Source of the DNA: a virus
Reading direction: 5' to 3' (one strand)
Length of the DNA: 20,300 bases
IMG/VR virus record: IMGVR_UViG_3300037993_000313
Span: 1-20,300 of that record
Positions 5,712 through 12,159 of the stretch are shown here, piece by piece (the first letter of the stretch is position 1; each line of letters starts with the position of its first letter). The position numbers were made by a program, and so were the translations under genes. Under the pieces are notes generated by a model. It ran no database searches. It had not been told where the DNA came from and was given only the letters and a program-made list of their open reading frames with translations.

Positions 5712-6446
5712 CTATGCCGCCGTGATCGCGCCGAGGCCGAGGAAGCCGATATTCCACTCGGCATCGGGCTGATCACGGTTGACGCCGATCTCCGCTGTCG
5801 TGACGACGATGTTGCCGCTGAACTGCCGACCGCCGGAATCCGCGATCAGTGTCGCGGCGCCCGTCGCGCCGCCTTCAGGCGGACTTCCGGTCAGCGTCGG
5901 GTTTGCGGTGGCCTTCCACGGGATCCGCGCCATCCTGGACGAGCCGTCCACATGGACGCCGATCGTGATGTCGTCACAGATGATGAGCGGGACGGAATAG
6001 CTCAGCCCGGTCGCAATGGTGAAGACGCCGGTCGCGACCGTCAGCGGGAGCGGCAGCGCGGTCGTGTCCTCGACATAGACCTGGAAATCGCCCTCGATGA
6101 ACTTGAGGACGTTCACCGAGACGTAGTTTCGCCACGTGTCCCCAAACTTCGTCGCGTGAAGCTGCTCGGCATTGCAGCCCATCCGCAGCGTAAAGGCGAA
6201 GGGGTTTGCGAGATAGGCCGGCCCGGTGATCGCGGCCGTCGCATTCACGGTTTGCCGGCATTTGTACGACCCCTTCATGCCCATCAGATTGGCGGAGGCG
6301 AATGTGCGGTAGCCATTCGTCGGCTGAAATGGCGTCGTCTCGCGCACGAGACCGGCGATCCGCGCCTCCCACGAAAACGGGCTCTGCGCGAAGCCGCTTA
6401 CGAAGGTCACATTTCCCTTGGAACCGGAAATCGGCAGGTCCGGCAT
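5712..6446 (-). CDS. Major tail (tube) protein
   Basis: 244 aa from the ATG at 6446, chosen because AGGAG at 6454-6458 gives a 7-base spacer; the longer frame to 6506 is not supported. The sequence is beta-rich with tube-protein features: an N-terminal PDLPISGSKGNVTFVSGF, FSWEARIAGLVRETTPF, FTLRMGCNAEQLHATKF, and a long Gly/Ser/Thr C-terminal part (NPTLTGSPPEGGATGAATL, FSGNIVVTTAEIGV). Position between the tail terminator and the tail chaperone is exactly that of the tail tube gene in siphoviruses. It stops with TAG at 5714-5712, directly before the palindromic element. It should be a high-copy protein, consistent with its own ribosome binding site and non-overlapping start. The family was not identified by motif. 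Confidence 0.7.
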   Translation of the reverse strand: MPDLPISGSKGNVTFVSGFAQSPFSWEARIAGLVRETTPFQPTNGYRTFASANLMGMKGSYKCRQTVNATAAITGPAYLANPFAFTLRMGCNAEQLHATKFGDTWRNYVSVNVLKFIEGDFQVYVEDTTALPLPLTVATGVFTIATGLSYSVPLIICDDITIGVHVDGSSRMARIPWKATANPTLTGSPPEGGATGAATLIADSGGRQFSGNIVVTTAEIGVNRDQPDAEWNIGFLGLGAITAA

Positions 6447-6492
6447 CGGCGTTCTCCTAATTCTGAGCCAACCCGGCAGTAAAGCAACGCGC

Positions 6493-6918
6493 TTACTGCG
6501 GGGCAAGCTGGTACTGGACCATCCATTCGGCCCAGATCTTTATGATGTAAGAGTCCACCACTTCCTGCGGGATCGTCTCGCGGCGGACCTGGATGCAGGT
6601 TGCATCCTGGAGCCGCAAGGTCGCGTCGAGCAGCTCGGCATCGAGCTGCTTCACGATCGCGAGGGCGCGCGCGCCGCGGTCGAACTCGAATTCGTCATAG
6701 ACGTCCACCTGGACGCGCGGCTCCTCGATGTTGCGGCCGCCGAAGATGCGCAGGATTGGTCCGCCAATCGGCGTGAGGATGACGCGCGGAAATCCCGCGT
6801 CGCCGATGGACTTCGGCGCCAGAATCTCGTAGATGCGCCCTCCGACGCGCGCCGTCGTCGCATTCGCGCCCGGCCGCGACTTCAGATAATCCATCATCGC
6901 GCTGATGACTTCGGTCAT
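6493..6918 (-). CDS. Tail terminator / tail completion protein (DUF3168/gp17-like)
   Basis: 141 aa. The start ATG at 6918 overlaps the upstream stop by four bases (ATGA). Pattern: an N-terminal helix (EVISAMMDYLKSRPG), a GGRIYEILAP strand, FPRVILTPIGG, then PRVQVDVYDEFEFDRGARAL followed by a helix. This arrangement (short, bound edge strands with 'RVQVDVYD' and a following helix) is typical of tail terminator proteins that cap the tail tube and join it to the head. Neighbours agree: an HK97 gp10-like protein upstream and the tail tube downstream. Ends with TAA, 46 bases before the tail tube start. Confidence 0.75.
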   Translation of the reverse strand: MTEVISAMMDYLKSRPGANATTARVGGRIYEILAPKSIGDAGFPRVILTPIGGPILRIFGGRNIEEPRVQVDVYDEFEFDRGARALAIVKQLDAELLDATLRLQDATCIQVRRETIPQEVVDSYIIKIWAEWMVQYQLAPQ

Positions 6919-7487
6919 TTGCCGATCCCTCGCGCGAGGATCTCCCGGATCTTCTTCAGGTTATTTCGCAGCGCCGGCCGCAGATAGGGCCGCGCGGGAA
7001 TGACGACGGTCAGCTTGGACTTCTTCGTCAGCGCGATGCCCTTGTAGAAGTCGGATTGATCGGCTGCCGATTGCGCGCCGGACATTTCGGCCATTCCTTT
7101 GCCCTTCAACCCGCTGCGGAATGCGCGCGCGCTGCGCTTCATGCCCGTTCGCGCTGCGCCTTCCATTTTGTAGTACATCGCCCAGGCCCAGGCGCGCATG
7201 CGCGCCGTCACGGTCGGATGCGTCGTGCCGCCGAGTTCGTGGATCCGCGCGTAGATCAGCTTCACGACACCGATGCGGCCGGTGATCTCCGGTCCTTCGC
7301 CCTGGATGTCGTAATTGATCGAATTGATGAGTTGTCCCGATCGGCGATGCAAACCGCTCTCGCCGCCGGTTCGCACGTTCTGCCGCGCGGCGCGTTGCAC
7401 GAGGATGCACGCGGCCTCGACATTGCCTTTCAGCCGCGCCTCGATCTTCCGCGCAATCTCATCGCCGTGATAGGTGTTTTCGGCCAT
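6915..7487 (-). CDS. HK97 gp10-like head-tail connector / tail completion protein
   Basis: 190 aa from the ATG at 7487 (MAENTYHGDEIARK), preceded by a weak GGTGA; the frame is open to 7532 but the extra residues look non-coding. Diagnostic features: a helical N-terminus, LHRRSGQLINSINYDIQ, a central IYARIHELGGTTH (the 'YA..hE.G' motif of the family) and near the end VIPARPYLRPALRNNLKKI, matching the 'ipARPfLrPAl' ending of HK97 gp10 relatives. These proteins act at the head-tail interface or in tail completion. A basic insert (GMKRSARAFRSGLKGKGM) lies between the two motifs. The gene follows a 132-base gap carrying a dyad element and overlaps the next gene by ATGA. Confidence 0.8.
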   Translation of the reverse strand: MAENTYHGDEIARKIEARLKGNVEAACILVQRAARQNVRTGGESGLHRRSGQLINSINYDIQGEGPEITGRIGVVKLIYARIHELGGTTHPTVTARMRAWAWAMYYKMEGAARTGMKRSARAFRSGLKGKGMAEMSGAQSAADQSDFYKGIALTKKSKLTVVIPARPYLRPALRNNLKKIREILARGIGK

Positions 7488-7526
7488 TACATATTCACCA
7501 AGTTTGAAACTACGGACCGCTTCGCG

Positions 7527-7587
7527 GCACACGGATAACGCACGGGGCGGAAGTTCGGAACTTTCCGCACTGTGTAAATCCGTGTGC
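7527..7587. repeat. Nested inverted repeat in the connector-gene gap
   Basis: Outer arms GCACACGGAT (7527-7536) and ATCCGTGTGC (7578-7587) are perfect reverse complements. Inside them GCGGAAGTT (7547-7555) pairs with AACTTTCCGC (7559-7568) with one bulge. Just beyond lies a GGCGCC-type palindrome and CCGTGGTTGAAA (7600-7611). The ATCCGTG/CCGTGGTTG wording resembles short intergenic repeats scattered in some bacterial chromosomes. It fills most of the only sizeable gap (7488-7619) among the connector genes. Confidence 0.6.
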
Positions 7588-7619
7588 GCCGAAGGCGCCC
7601 GTGGTTGAAATTTGCATTG

Positions 7620-7931
7620 TCACCAGCTCTCGCAATCGAGCAAAAGAAACTTGTCCGCAAAATCCGGGTTCTTGATCGTCAGGATCCGGAAGAGCGTTCC
7701 CTCAAAGTTCACGCGATCGGTCGCGAGCACGTCGAGCCGCGCATTCGGGAGAAGAATGAGATGCGTCCCCATCGCGTCCGGCGCGCCGCCGCGCATGCGG
7801 ACCTGCTCGCTCGGCGTCGTCACGCGGCACAGGACCGCTTCGTGCAACGGCTGCCAGTTTTCGGGCTGGCCATCCGCCGCGCGGTTGCGCTCGATGGCGA
7901 TCCGATGAATGCACATCGCTCGTCGGCTCAT
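7620..7931 (-). CDS. Head closure / head-tail adaptor protein
   Basis: 103 aa from the ATG at 7931, which overlaps the upstream TGA by four bases (ATGA); the frame extends to 7991 but that start lies inside the previous gene. Beta-barrel-type sequence: MSRRAMCIHRIAIERNRAAD, NWQPLHEAVLCRVTTPS, GTHLILLPNARLDVLATDRV, FEGTLFRILTIKNPDFADKF. The order 'parameters that should be converted to strands, D-x-V, then F...ILTIKNP' resembles head closure or adaptor proteins (SPP1 gp16 / HK97 adaptor type) that seal the connector after packaging. It follows the gp6-like adaptor, as expected. Family membership is inferred from pattern, length and synteny. Confidence 0.65.
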   Translation of the reverse strand: MSRRAMCIHRIAIERNRAADGQPENWQPLHEAVLCRVTTPSEQVRMRGGAPDAMGTHLILLPNARLDVLATDRVNFEGTLFRILTIKNPDFADKFLLLDCESW

Positions 7932-8128
7932 CGCTCTGCCGTCCAATCCGACACGCAGACGTTGCGAGGCTGCGTTTTCGTCTTTGACCAAAGATGAACT
8001 TCGGCCGCCTTGTAGCGGCCGGTGGTGAAGATGCGGTAAACGAACCGCAACTCGGCGTTCGTCAGCTTCCGCAGAAGTCCATTGCGGGCGGTGACAACCA
8101 TCGCCGTCCTGCGCGCGTCATTGCTCAT
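7928..8128 (-). CDS. Small basic protein of the connector cluster, unrecognised
   Basis: 66 aa, overlapping both neighbours by four bases (ATGA at each end), which supports it as real despite its size. Sequence is basic with a central helix-like stretch (RNGLLRKLTNAELRFVYRIF) followed by TTGRYKAAEVHLWSKTKTQ. No known domain is recognised. It lies between the gp6-like adaptor and the head closure protein. It may be a connector accessory or a minor structural protein. Confidence 0.65.
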   Translation of the reverse strand: MSNDARRTAMVVTARNGLLRKLTNAELRFVYRIFTTGRYKAAEVHLWSKTKTQPRNVCVSDWTAER

Positions 8129-9012
8129 AAGATGATCCTCCGGTGGAGCGCCAGGGCGGATTGCAGGTCTGCGCCGCGCTCGATGATGCTCTTCGAGTGC
8201 CAGGTCAGCCCGCCGAAGGTTTGATCCTTCAGATTCTGATCGCCCTCGATGTCATCGAGCAGCCTCTTGACCATCTCGATGCAGATCTGTTCGATCTCGG
8301 CCGGGACGGTCGTGAAGCCGCCGGTGTAATCCACGAAGATGTTGCGCTTGCCCTGCGGCCATCCGGCCTGGCGCCAGATGCGGCCCGAGGTTTCGTCCAC
8401 TTCGAGGTCCTGCACCGGCGATCCGGCGCAATCGAGCGTGTACGCCGCATTGAGGCAGCCGGCGGACATGACTGGCCGGATCTCCCTCGCCGGCCAGGGC
8501 GACGCGCCGGCGGGAATCGTCGCGCTCCAGTTCGAGCCGAGCGCGTTGATCGCTGCGGCCAGCGTCGCAATGGTCGTGTACGCGGCGAATAGCAGCGAGG
8601 AATTGCCCGCGCTCGCGCCGCCGGCGACGATGAGCGTGAGCGCCGTCGCGGACGCGCTGATGACGGCATACGCCGCATCCGGAGACGTATTCACGATCGT
8701 CAGGCAGTCGCGCCGATCCACGCAGCAGCGGCGCAGAGCCGTGATCGGATAGTTCGGCAGCCACATCGCGCGATGATGTCCGCTGTCCGGCCATTGGACG
8801 TAACCGAGGTACGGCGCCATGTCCTCATTCCGCGCGCCGATCCCGTCCAGCCAGGCGAGATAATCGCGGCTGACGAAATTGCGCTGGCAGAAATGCTCGA
8901 TCTCGCCGCTCGCGGCCTCGATCAGGCGAGCAAGGAGCGTCGTGTCGTCCGCGTGCGTGCCGAGATATGCTTGCACGTTCGCCAGCGTGGTCAGCGCGTA
9001 AGGATCGCTCAT
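8125..9012 (-). CDS. gp6-like head-tail connector (adaptor) with inserted domain
   Basis: 295 aa; ATG at 9012 overlaps the upstream stop by four bases. The N-terminus (LTTLANVQAYLGTHADDTTLLARLIEAASGEIEHFCQRNF) is the typical helical start of gp6/YqbG-type adaptors that attach below the portal. The C-terminal portion (RNIFVDYTGGFTTVPAEIEQICIEMVKRLLDD) is also characteristic, 'v.Y.gGf..vP.di...c..la'. Between them, about residues 105-205, sits an extra Ala/Thr/Ser-rich beta domain (SATALTLIVAGGASAGNSSL, ATLAAAINALGSNWSATI), which makes this longer than the usual adaptor; insertions of this style are known in some connector proteins. Confidence 0.8.
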   Translation of the reverse strand: MSDPYALTTLANVQAYLGTHADDTTLLARLIEAASGEIEHFCQRNFVSRDYLAWLDGIGARNEDMAPYLGYVQWPDSGHHRAMWLPNYPITALRRCCVDRRDCLTIVNTSPDAAYAVISASATALTLIVAGGASAGNSSLLFAAYTTIATLAAAINALGSNWSATIPAGASPWPAREIRPVMSAGCLNAAYTLDCAGSPVQDLEVDETSGRIWRQAGWPQGKRNIFVDYTGGFTTVPAEIEQICIEMVKRLLDDIEGDQNLKDQTFGGLTWHSKSIIERGADLQSALALHRRIIL

Positions 9013-9251
9013 CCGTGCACCTTGATCTTGTCGAGTTCCGCTTTCGGGATCCGGAATCCGCCGGGCTGATGGCGCCGCAGCTCGATCCGCGTTTTTATCA
9101 GGTCATTTTCCGTCAGTTCCAGGCGCGCGGTCAGCGCCCGATTTTCGGCCGTCAGCTTTTCGATCTGCGCCGGCATCTGGCGCAGCATCGCGGCGATCAT
9201 CTGCGCGATCAGGCGCGGCCAGAATAACGCCAGGCGAAACCACTTTTTCAT
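9009..9251 (-). CDS. Small membrane-associated coiled-coil protein
   Basis: 80 aa from the ATG at 9251 (MKKWFRLALFWPRLIAQMI), supported by AAAGG eight bases upstream; another in-frame ATG at 9290 would add 13 residues. The N-terminal 30 residues are hydrophobic and amphipathic, able to associate with a membrane. A leucine/glutamate coiled-coil segment follows (QIEKLTAENRALTARLELTE). The ATGA at its end overlaps the gp6-like gene. The function is not recognised. A second frame from 9342 overlaps its 5' part and is noted separately. Confidence 0.65.
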   Translation of the reverse strand: MKKWFRLALFWPRLIAQMIAAMLRQMPAQIEKLTAENRALTARLELTENDLIKTRIELRRHQPGGFRIPKAELDKIKVHG

Positions 9252-9338
9252 TTGCGCGCCTTTCTTCTGTGATCCTTCGGCGGAATTCATTCTCCGCCTG
9301 CCAGTGCAACTTCTCAGCCAGCGGTGATCGTCGCCGCA

Positions 9339-9842
9339 TCATGCCGAAGTCCCGATGACGTAGATATCGTAGGTGATCGTCGCAGCGCCGGCGTCAATTT
9401 TCAGGAGATCGCCGGTTCCTGGAGTGACCACGTATGCGTCTGTCGGCGACCAGAGCAACAGAATTCCGCCCGGCCCGACGATGACCGTATCCGTCGTTGC
9501 GCCGAACATCGAGGCGAGCGCATTTGCCGCCGCGCCGCCGATCGTCAGGGCCGCGCCGGAGAGCGTCGCCTTGTTCGCAATCACGAGACCGCGAATCTTC
9601 TTGAACGTGAGCACAGCGCCGAAGACGTTCACCGGACCGGCCGCGAAGTCCAGCGTTTCACTCGCACCGATCAGAGACCGCTCGTCGTACCAGACGAGAT
9701 CGGCTTGCTCGGCGCCGGTCCCCTGCGCCAAGCTGTCGCTCAGGTCGAGCCGGAAATCATCCAGCGGCGCGCCGATGTCCGGCGCGTTCTGGTAGAGATG
9801 CTGGAGCACCAGCTTCAGGGTCATGTTCAGTGTCGTGCTCAT
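9339..9842 (-). CDS. Putative capsid or connector-associated structural protein
   Basis: 167 aa, ATG at 9842 overlapping the previous TGA by four bases. The N-terminus (TTLNMTLKLVLQHLYQNAPDIGAPLDDFRLDLSDSLAQG) is helical then extended. The rest is Gly/Ala/Thr-rich beta sequence (ETLDFAAGPVNVFGAVLTF, KKIRGLVIANKATLSGAAL, TPGTGDLLKIDAGAATITYD), consistent with a beta-sandwich structural protein such as a small decoration or fibre protein. No signal peptide is present. Position is between capsid-block genes and the connectors. Family not recognised. Confidence 0.65.
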   Translation of the reverse strand: MSTTLNMTLKLVLQHLYQNAPDIGAPLDDFRLDLSDSLAQGTGAEQADLVWYDERSLIGASETLDFAAGPVNVFGAVLTFKKIRGLVIANKATLSGAALTIGGAAANALASMFGATTDTVIVGPGGILLLWSPTDAYVVTPGTGDLLKIDAGAATITYDIYVIGTSA

Positions 9843-10153
9843 TTGATCTGCGCGCCTTTCATCATCTTGTCCGCCGGCGCGGAGGTCAGCGCCTTTCCTT
9901 CGGACCCTGAGTTCTCAGGAGGAATGGGTGGCCGGAGCTTGCCATCGTGCCATTGCAAGGTCTTCGGATCGGCCGGCGCGGGCTTCGCGGCCGGATCGGC
10001 CGGCGCGGATACATAGGCCTTCGCGCTGATGTCGCTCATGGCTTTCCCTTCCGCAACAAGCACCTGTCCGGTCGCGACCGGCAGGTGCAGAATCATGCCG
10101 CGCGGATAACCGCCGTACTTCGTGAGCAGCCGGAATGGCGCTCGGTCAGCCAT
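9839..10153 (-). CDS. Small Pro/Ala-rich protein of the capsid block, unrecognised
   Basis: 104 aa, ATG at 10153, nine bases after the upstream stop with a GAGAGG-type binding site across it. The N-terminal 45 residues look folded (FRLLTKYGGYPRGMILHLPV, GQVLVAEGKAM). The remainder is low-complexity Pro/Ala/Asp/Lys (SAPADPAAKPAPADPKTLQW), with APADP repeats. Short proteins with 'G.y..G.i..lp...a..Lv..G.A' N-termini occur beside capsid genes in other phages. Role unknown. ATGA overlap with the next gene. Confidence 0.65.
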   Translation of the reverse strand: MADRAPFRLLTKYGGYPRGMILHLPVATGQVLVAEGKAMSDISAKAYVSAPADPAAKPAPADPKTLQWHDGKLRPPIPPENSGSEGKALTSAPADKMMKGAQIK

Positions 10154-10162
10154 CGCAGCCTC

Positions 10163-10567
10163 TCATGCCGAGAAATAGAGAATGAATTGCGTCTTCGCCC
10201 CGGCGTTGGTGTTGCCGGAAATCTTCAGCGTCAATTTGTTGCTCGGCGCGATCACCGGCGGAACGCTCGTCGCGGCCATGATGGTCGGAATGTCTTGAAC
10301 CGTCGCCGTGTCGAGCGCGGCGGCGAGTCCCTGCAACACATCCACGCCGTTCTCATCCACCAGCGAAGCGCTATAAGCGTTCGTCGGAGCCGGAGTGCCG
10401 GGCACGGCGGTCAGACGGCACAGGAATCCATCAATGCTCTCGGACAGCAGCGCGTTGGCAAAGCTGCCGTCGCCGCTGTCGAACGTCACCGCGAGCACGA
10501 GTTTCTTCACGGTGCCGAGATGACACCAGCTCTGCGCGACGGAACTGTCATGATTCGGATTCGCCAT
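10163..10567 (-). CDS. Putative structural protein (small, beta-rich)
   Basis: 134 aa from the ATG at 10567 (MANPNHDSSVAQSW), chosen because a GAGGAG lies about seven bases upstream; the ATG at 10582 is part of that binding site. Sequence: VKKLVLAVTFDSGDGSFANALL, FLCRLTAVPGTPAPTNAYSA, LVDENGVDVLQGLAAALDTA, and the ending NKLTLKISGNTNAGAKTQFILYF. This shape (N-terminal strand, 'D..G.d.l.g', final beta hairpin) recurs in small proteins of the capsid-connector region, but I cannot assign a family. The gene follows a 131-base gap with two GC-rich stem-loops. Confidence 0.65.
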   Translation of the reverse strand: MANPNHDSSVAQSWCHLGTVKKLVLAVTFDSGDGSFANALLSESIDGFLCRLTAVPGTPAPTNAYSASLVDENGVDVLQGLAAALDTATVQDIPTIMAATSVPPVIAPSNKLTLKISGNTNAGAKTQFILYFSA

Positions 10568-10594
10568 CGGTTCACTCCTCATTCATCGCGGCCC

Positions 10595-10616
10595 GGCCGG
10601 AGCCGCATCTCCGGCC
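10595..10616. other. Perfect 8-bp stem-loop upstream of 10567 gene
   Basis: GGCCGGAG (10595-10602) and CTCCGGCC (10609-10616) pair perfectly around a 6-base loop. It lies 28 bases upstream of the ATG at 10567, close to its binding site. No U-tract follows on the minus strand, so it is not a clear terminator. Confidence 0.6.
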
Positions 10617-10644
10617 GAGCGAGTTTGCTCATTTTTTCTTCACG

Positions 10645-10670
10645 CCCGGCCGCGCCGCGGAACGGCCGGG
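10645..10670. other. GC-rich stem-loop downstream of 10699 stop
   Basis: CCCGGCCG (10645-10652) pairs with CGGCCGGG (10663-10670) around a 10-base loop. On the minus strand it is followed by GCGTGAAGAAAAAATG, an A-tract and not a U-tract, so it is more likely an RNA-stabilising or processing hairpin than a terminator. Confidence 0.55.
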
Positions 10671-10698
10671 TACGCCTGGCTGCCTTTAGGTATTTTCC

Positions 10699-11412
10699 TT
10701 ACACGAACTGCATCACGCGATACCAGTCGAGGGACATCGTTCTCGGCGTGGTGTCGCCATTGTTCATGCCGAACGAAAGCGAGAGCGCAGCGGACGGGAT
10801 ATTCGTCGTCACCGCCGTTCCGGCCACGCCGTTGAGATATGGGATTACTTTGGTGCTCTGGATCCAGAGACCGAGCCGCATCCAGGTGTTGTCCACCAGG
10901 TCCGTCCCGGTCACGGCAGCGGCGCCAGTCCCGGCCGCGCGGACCTGGAGGCGGATGTGCGCATCGCCGTTGACGCCGGTGAACATGATCACGTTGTCGG
11001 GCACGCTGGCGATGATGCTCGTGTCGAGCGCGGCCAGGCCGAGGAACCAATTCGGCACATTCGCCGTCGAGAGCTTCATCCGGGCCTCGAAGAAGATGTC
11101 CTTGTTCGCCGCCGGGAGGAAATTGGCGACGATATTCTGGCACTCGATGCCCGCGCCCGCATGCGTTGCGCCGACGAGACCCAGGACGCCGCCGGCTGCA
11201 CCCGAGGTCATCACAAGCGTTCCGGCGTCGGTGTCCGTGAGCACTGTCACCGTGAATCCGCCCATCGCGGTGGTGCTGGTCAGCTTCGAGAGCATGAAGT
11301 GATCGAAGAGCCCGTAATAGTCCTGCGCGAAAAGCTCCGGCGCGAAGACGGTCCGGCAAAAGCCGTCGCGGCCCACGAGCGCGGAGTTCATCCATTCGCT
11401 GTTCCTGCTCAT
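10699..11412 (-). CDS. Putative decoration protein with concanavalin-like beta-sandwich
   Basis: 237 aa, ATG at 11412 with GAAAGGG about seven bases upstream. After an N-terminal arm (RNSEWMNSALVGRDGFCRTVF) the sequence reads like a LamG/concanavalin-type jelly roll: KDIFFEARMKLSTANVPNWF, LGLAALDTSII, DAHIRLQVRAAGTGAAAV, a strand with WMRLGLWIQSTKVIPYLNGV, and a final SLDWYRVMQFV. Such domains are used in phages as capsid decoration or surface-binding proteins. It lies two genes after the major capsid gene and is set apart by hairpin-bearing gaps on both sides, as for an independently tuned, abundant product. The fold call is by pattern only. Confidence 0.65.
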   Translation of the reverse strand: MSRNSEWMNSALVGRDGFCRTVFAPELFAQDYYGLFDHFMLSKLTSTTAMGGFTVTVLTDTDAGTLVMTSGAAGGVLGLVGATHAGAGIECQNIVANFLPAANKDIFFEARMKLSTANVPNWFLGLAALDTSIIASVPDNVIMFTGVNGDAHIRLQVRAAGTGAAAVTGTDLVDNTWMRLGLWIQSTKVIPYLNGVAGTAVTTNIPSAALSLSFGMNNGDTTPRTMSLDWYRVMQFV

Positions 11413-11595
11413 CAGTCGGCCCTTTCAGGCTGGCCGTCCCGCCGACTCGGCGGAACGACTGACTTTGAATGTGGATCCCCGCTCCACAACGGAGCGGGGA
11501 TCCGTTTCACCTCACCCGGAGGACTCGTTCGCCGAGGCGAACGCCGGGCGCCGCTTGGCCGAGGATCTCCTGCCTGCAGCCAAGACTTTTCAGCC
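11413..11595. other. Hairpin cluster in the gap between two capsid-block genes
   Basis: This 183-base gap carries three perfect inverted repeats. GTTCGCC/GGCGAAC occupies 11527-11542. A 13-bp stem (11473-11485 with 11491-11503, loop ACAAC) is the strongest in the window. CCGCCGA/TCGGCGG lies near 11446-11460. No U-run follows on the minus strand. The region encodes no convincing protein. It could stabilise, process or attenuate the mRNA. Confidence 0.65.
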
Positions 11596-12084
11596 TCAGT
11601 CCACGATCCCGCTGACCAGCTTGTCCACGGCCTCGGCGTGCCGCGGCCCGTACAGGACCGCCATGCAGGCTGCAATGTTGCTCGCGCTGCTCAGCGCCAT
11701 GTTGAGCCGGACGACGGGGAAGCCATCGCCGAGTTCCGCCCCCTTCACGTCCACCAGGTAGATGGACGATCCGGTGCCAGTGGTGCTCGGCGTGATGCTG
11801 GTCGCCGCCGCGCCGGCGGTGAACGTATCCGCGACGAGCGGGGTGTCCTCGCACTTCGCCCAGTGGTTCATCATGATGCCGGCGCTCGCGCCGACGCCGC
11901 TGATGAGCGGCGACTTGTCGAGCGTGATGATCCCCGAGCTCGCCGCGCCCTGGGCGATGTGAACGATGAAGAGGCACCCGAAGTACGCCTTCAGGCTGAG
12001 ATACGCGCTGTGGACTGCGCCGGCCAGCGTCTGCGGCTTCCAGCCCTCGCACGCATGGACGTCTTCCATCAGAATGGTGAGCAT
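11596..12084 (-). CDS. Putative capsid-associated (head decoration/fibre) protein
   Basis: 162 aa, ATG at 12084 preceded by GGAGGG about nine bases upstream. It begins LTILMEDVHACEGWKPQTLAG, continues with AYFGCLFIVHIAQGAASSGIITL, MMNHWAKCEDTPLVADTFTA, GTGSSIYLVDVKGAELGDGF and ends RLNMALSSASNIAACMAVLYGPRH. The 'W.k.eDt..ad...ag' and 'DvKgaeLgdGf..vrl.m.ls.as..aa..avl...R' layout is one I associate with small proteins placed right after the capsid gene, probably virion structural. No enzyme motif, no signal peptide. Assignment is by position. Confidence 0.65.
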   Translation of the reverse strand: MLTILMEDVHACEGWKPQTLAGAVHSAYLSLKAYFGCLFIVHIAQGAASSGIITLDKSPLISGVGASAGIMMNHWAKCEDTPLVADTFTAGAAATSITPSTTGTGSSIYLVDVKGAELGDGFPVVRLNMALSSASNIAACMAVLYGPRHAEAVDKLVSGIVD

Positions 12085-12123
12085 CGTTCGATCCCTCCAA
12101 ACTTCAGCTTCTCGGAACGTCTC

Positions 12124-12148
12124 GGGGACCGGGCCGATCCCGGTCCCC
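12124..12148. other. Perfect 10-bp stem-loop just after the capsid gene
   Basis: GGGGACCGGG (12124-12133) pairs perfectly with CCCGGTCCCC (12139-12148) around a 5-base loop. It starts 11 bases downstream of the major capsid TGA on the minus strand. It lacks a U-tract, so it may trim or protect the 3' end of the capsid message rather than end transcription. Confidence 0.65.
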
Positions 12149-12159
12149 GCGAATCAACT

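Noticed and set aside
9103-9342. 79-codon frame starting with ATGATG overlap at 9342
   Set aside because: The start overlap and the first 35 residues (SPLAEKLHWQAENEFRRRIT) look plausible, but the last 44 residues are a low-complexity shadow of the better supported 9009-9251 gene. It could be a short leader gene, but I cannot support it firmly.
11473-12148. Rho-independent terminators at the capsid-block stem-loops
   Set aside because: Stems are strong but no U-tract follows on the coding strand, so I list them only as stem-loops.
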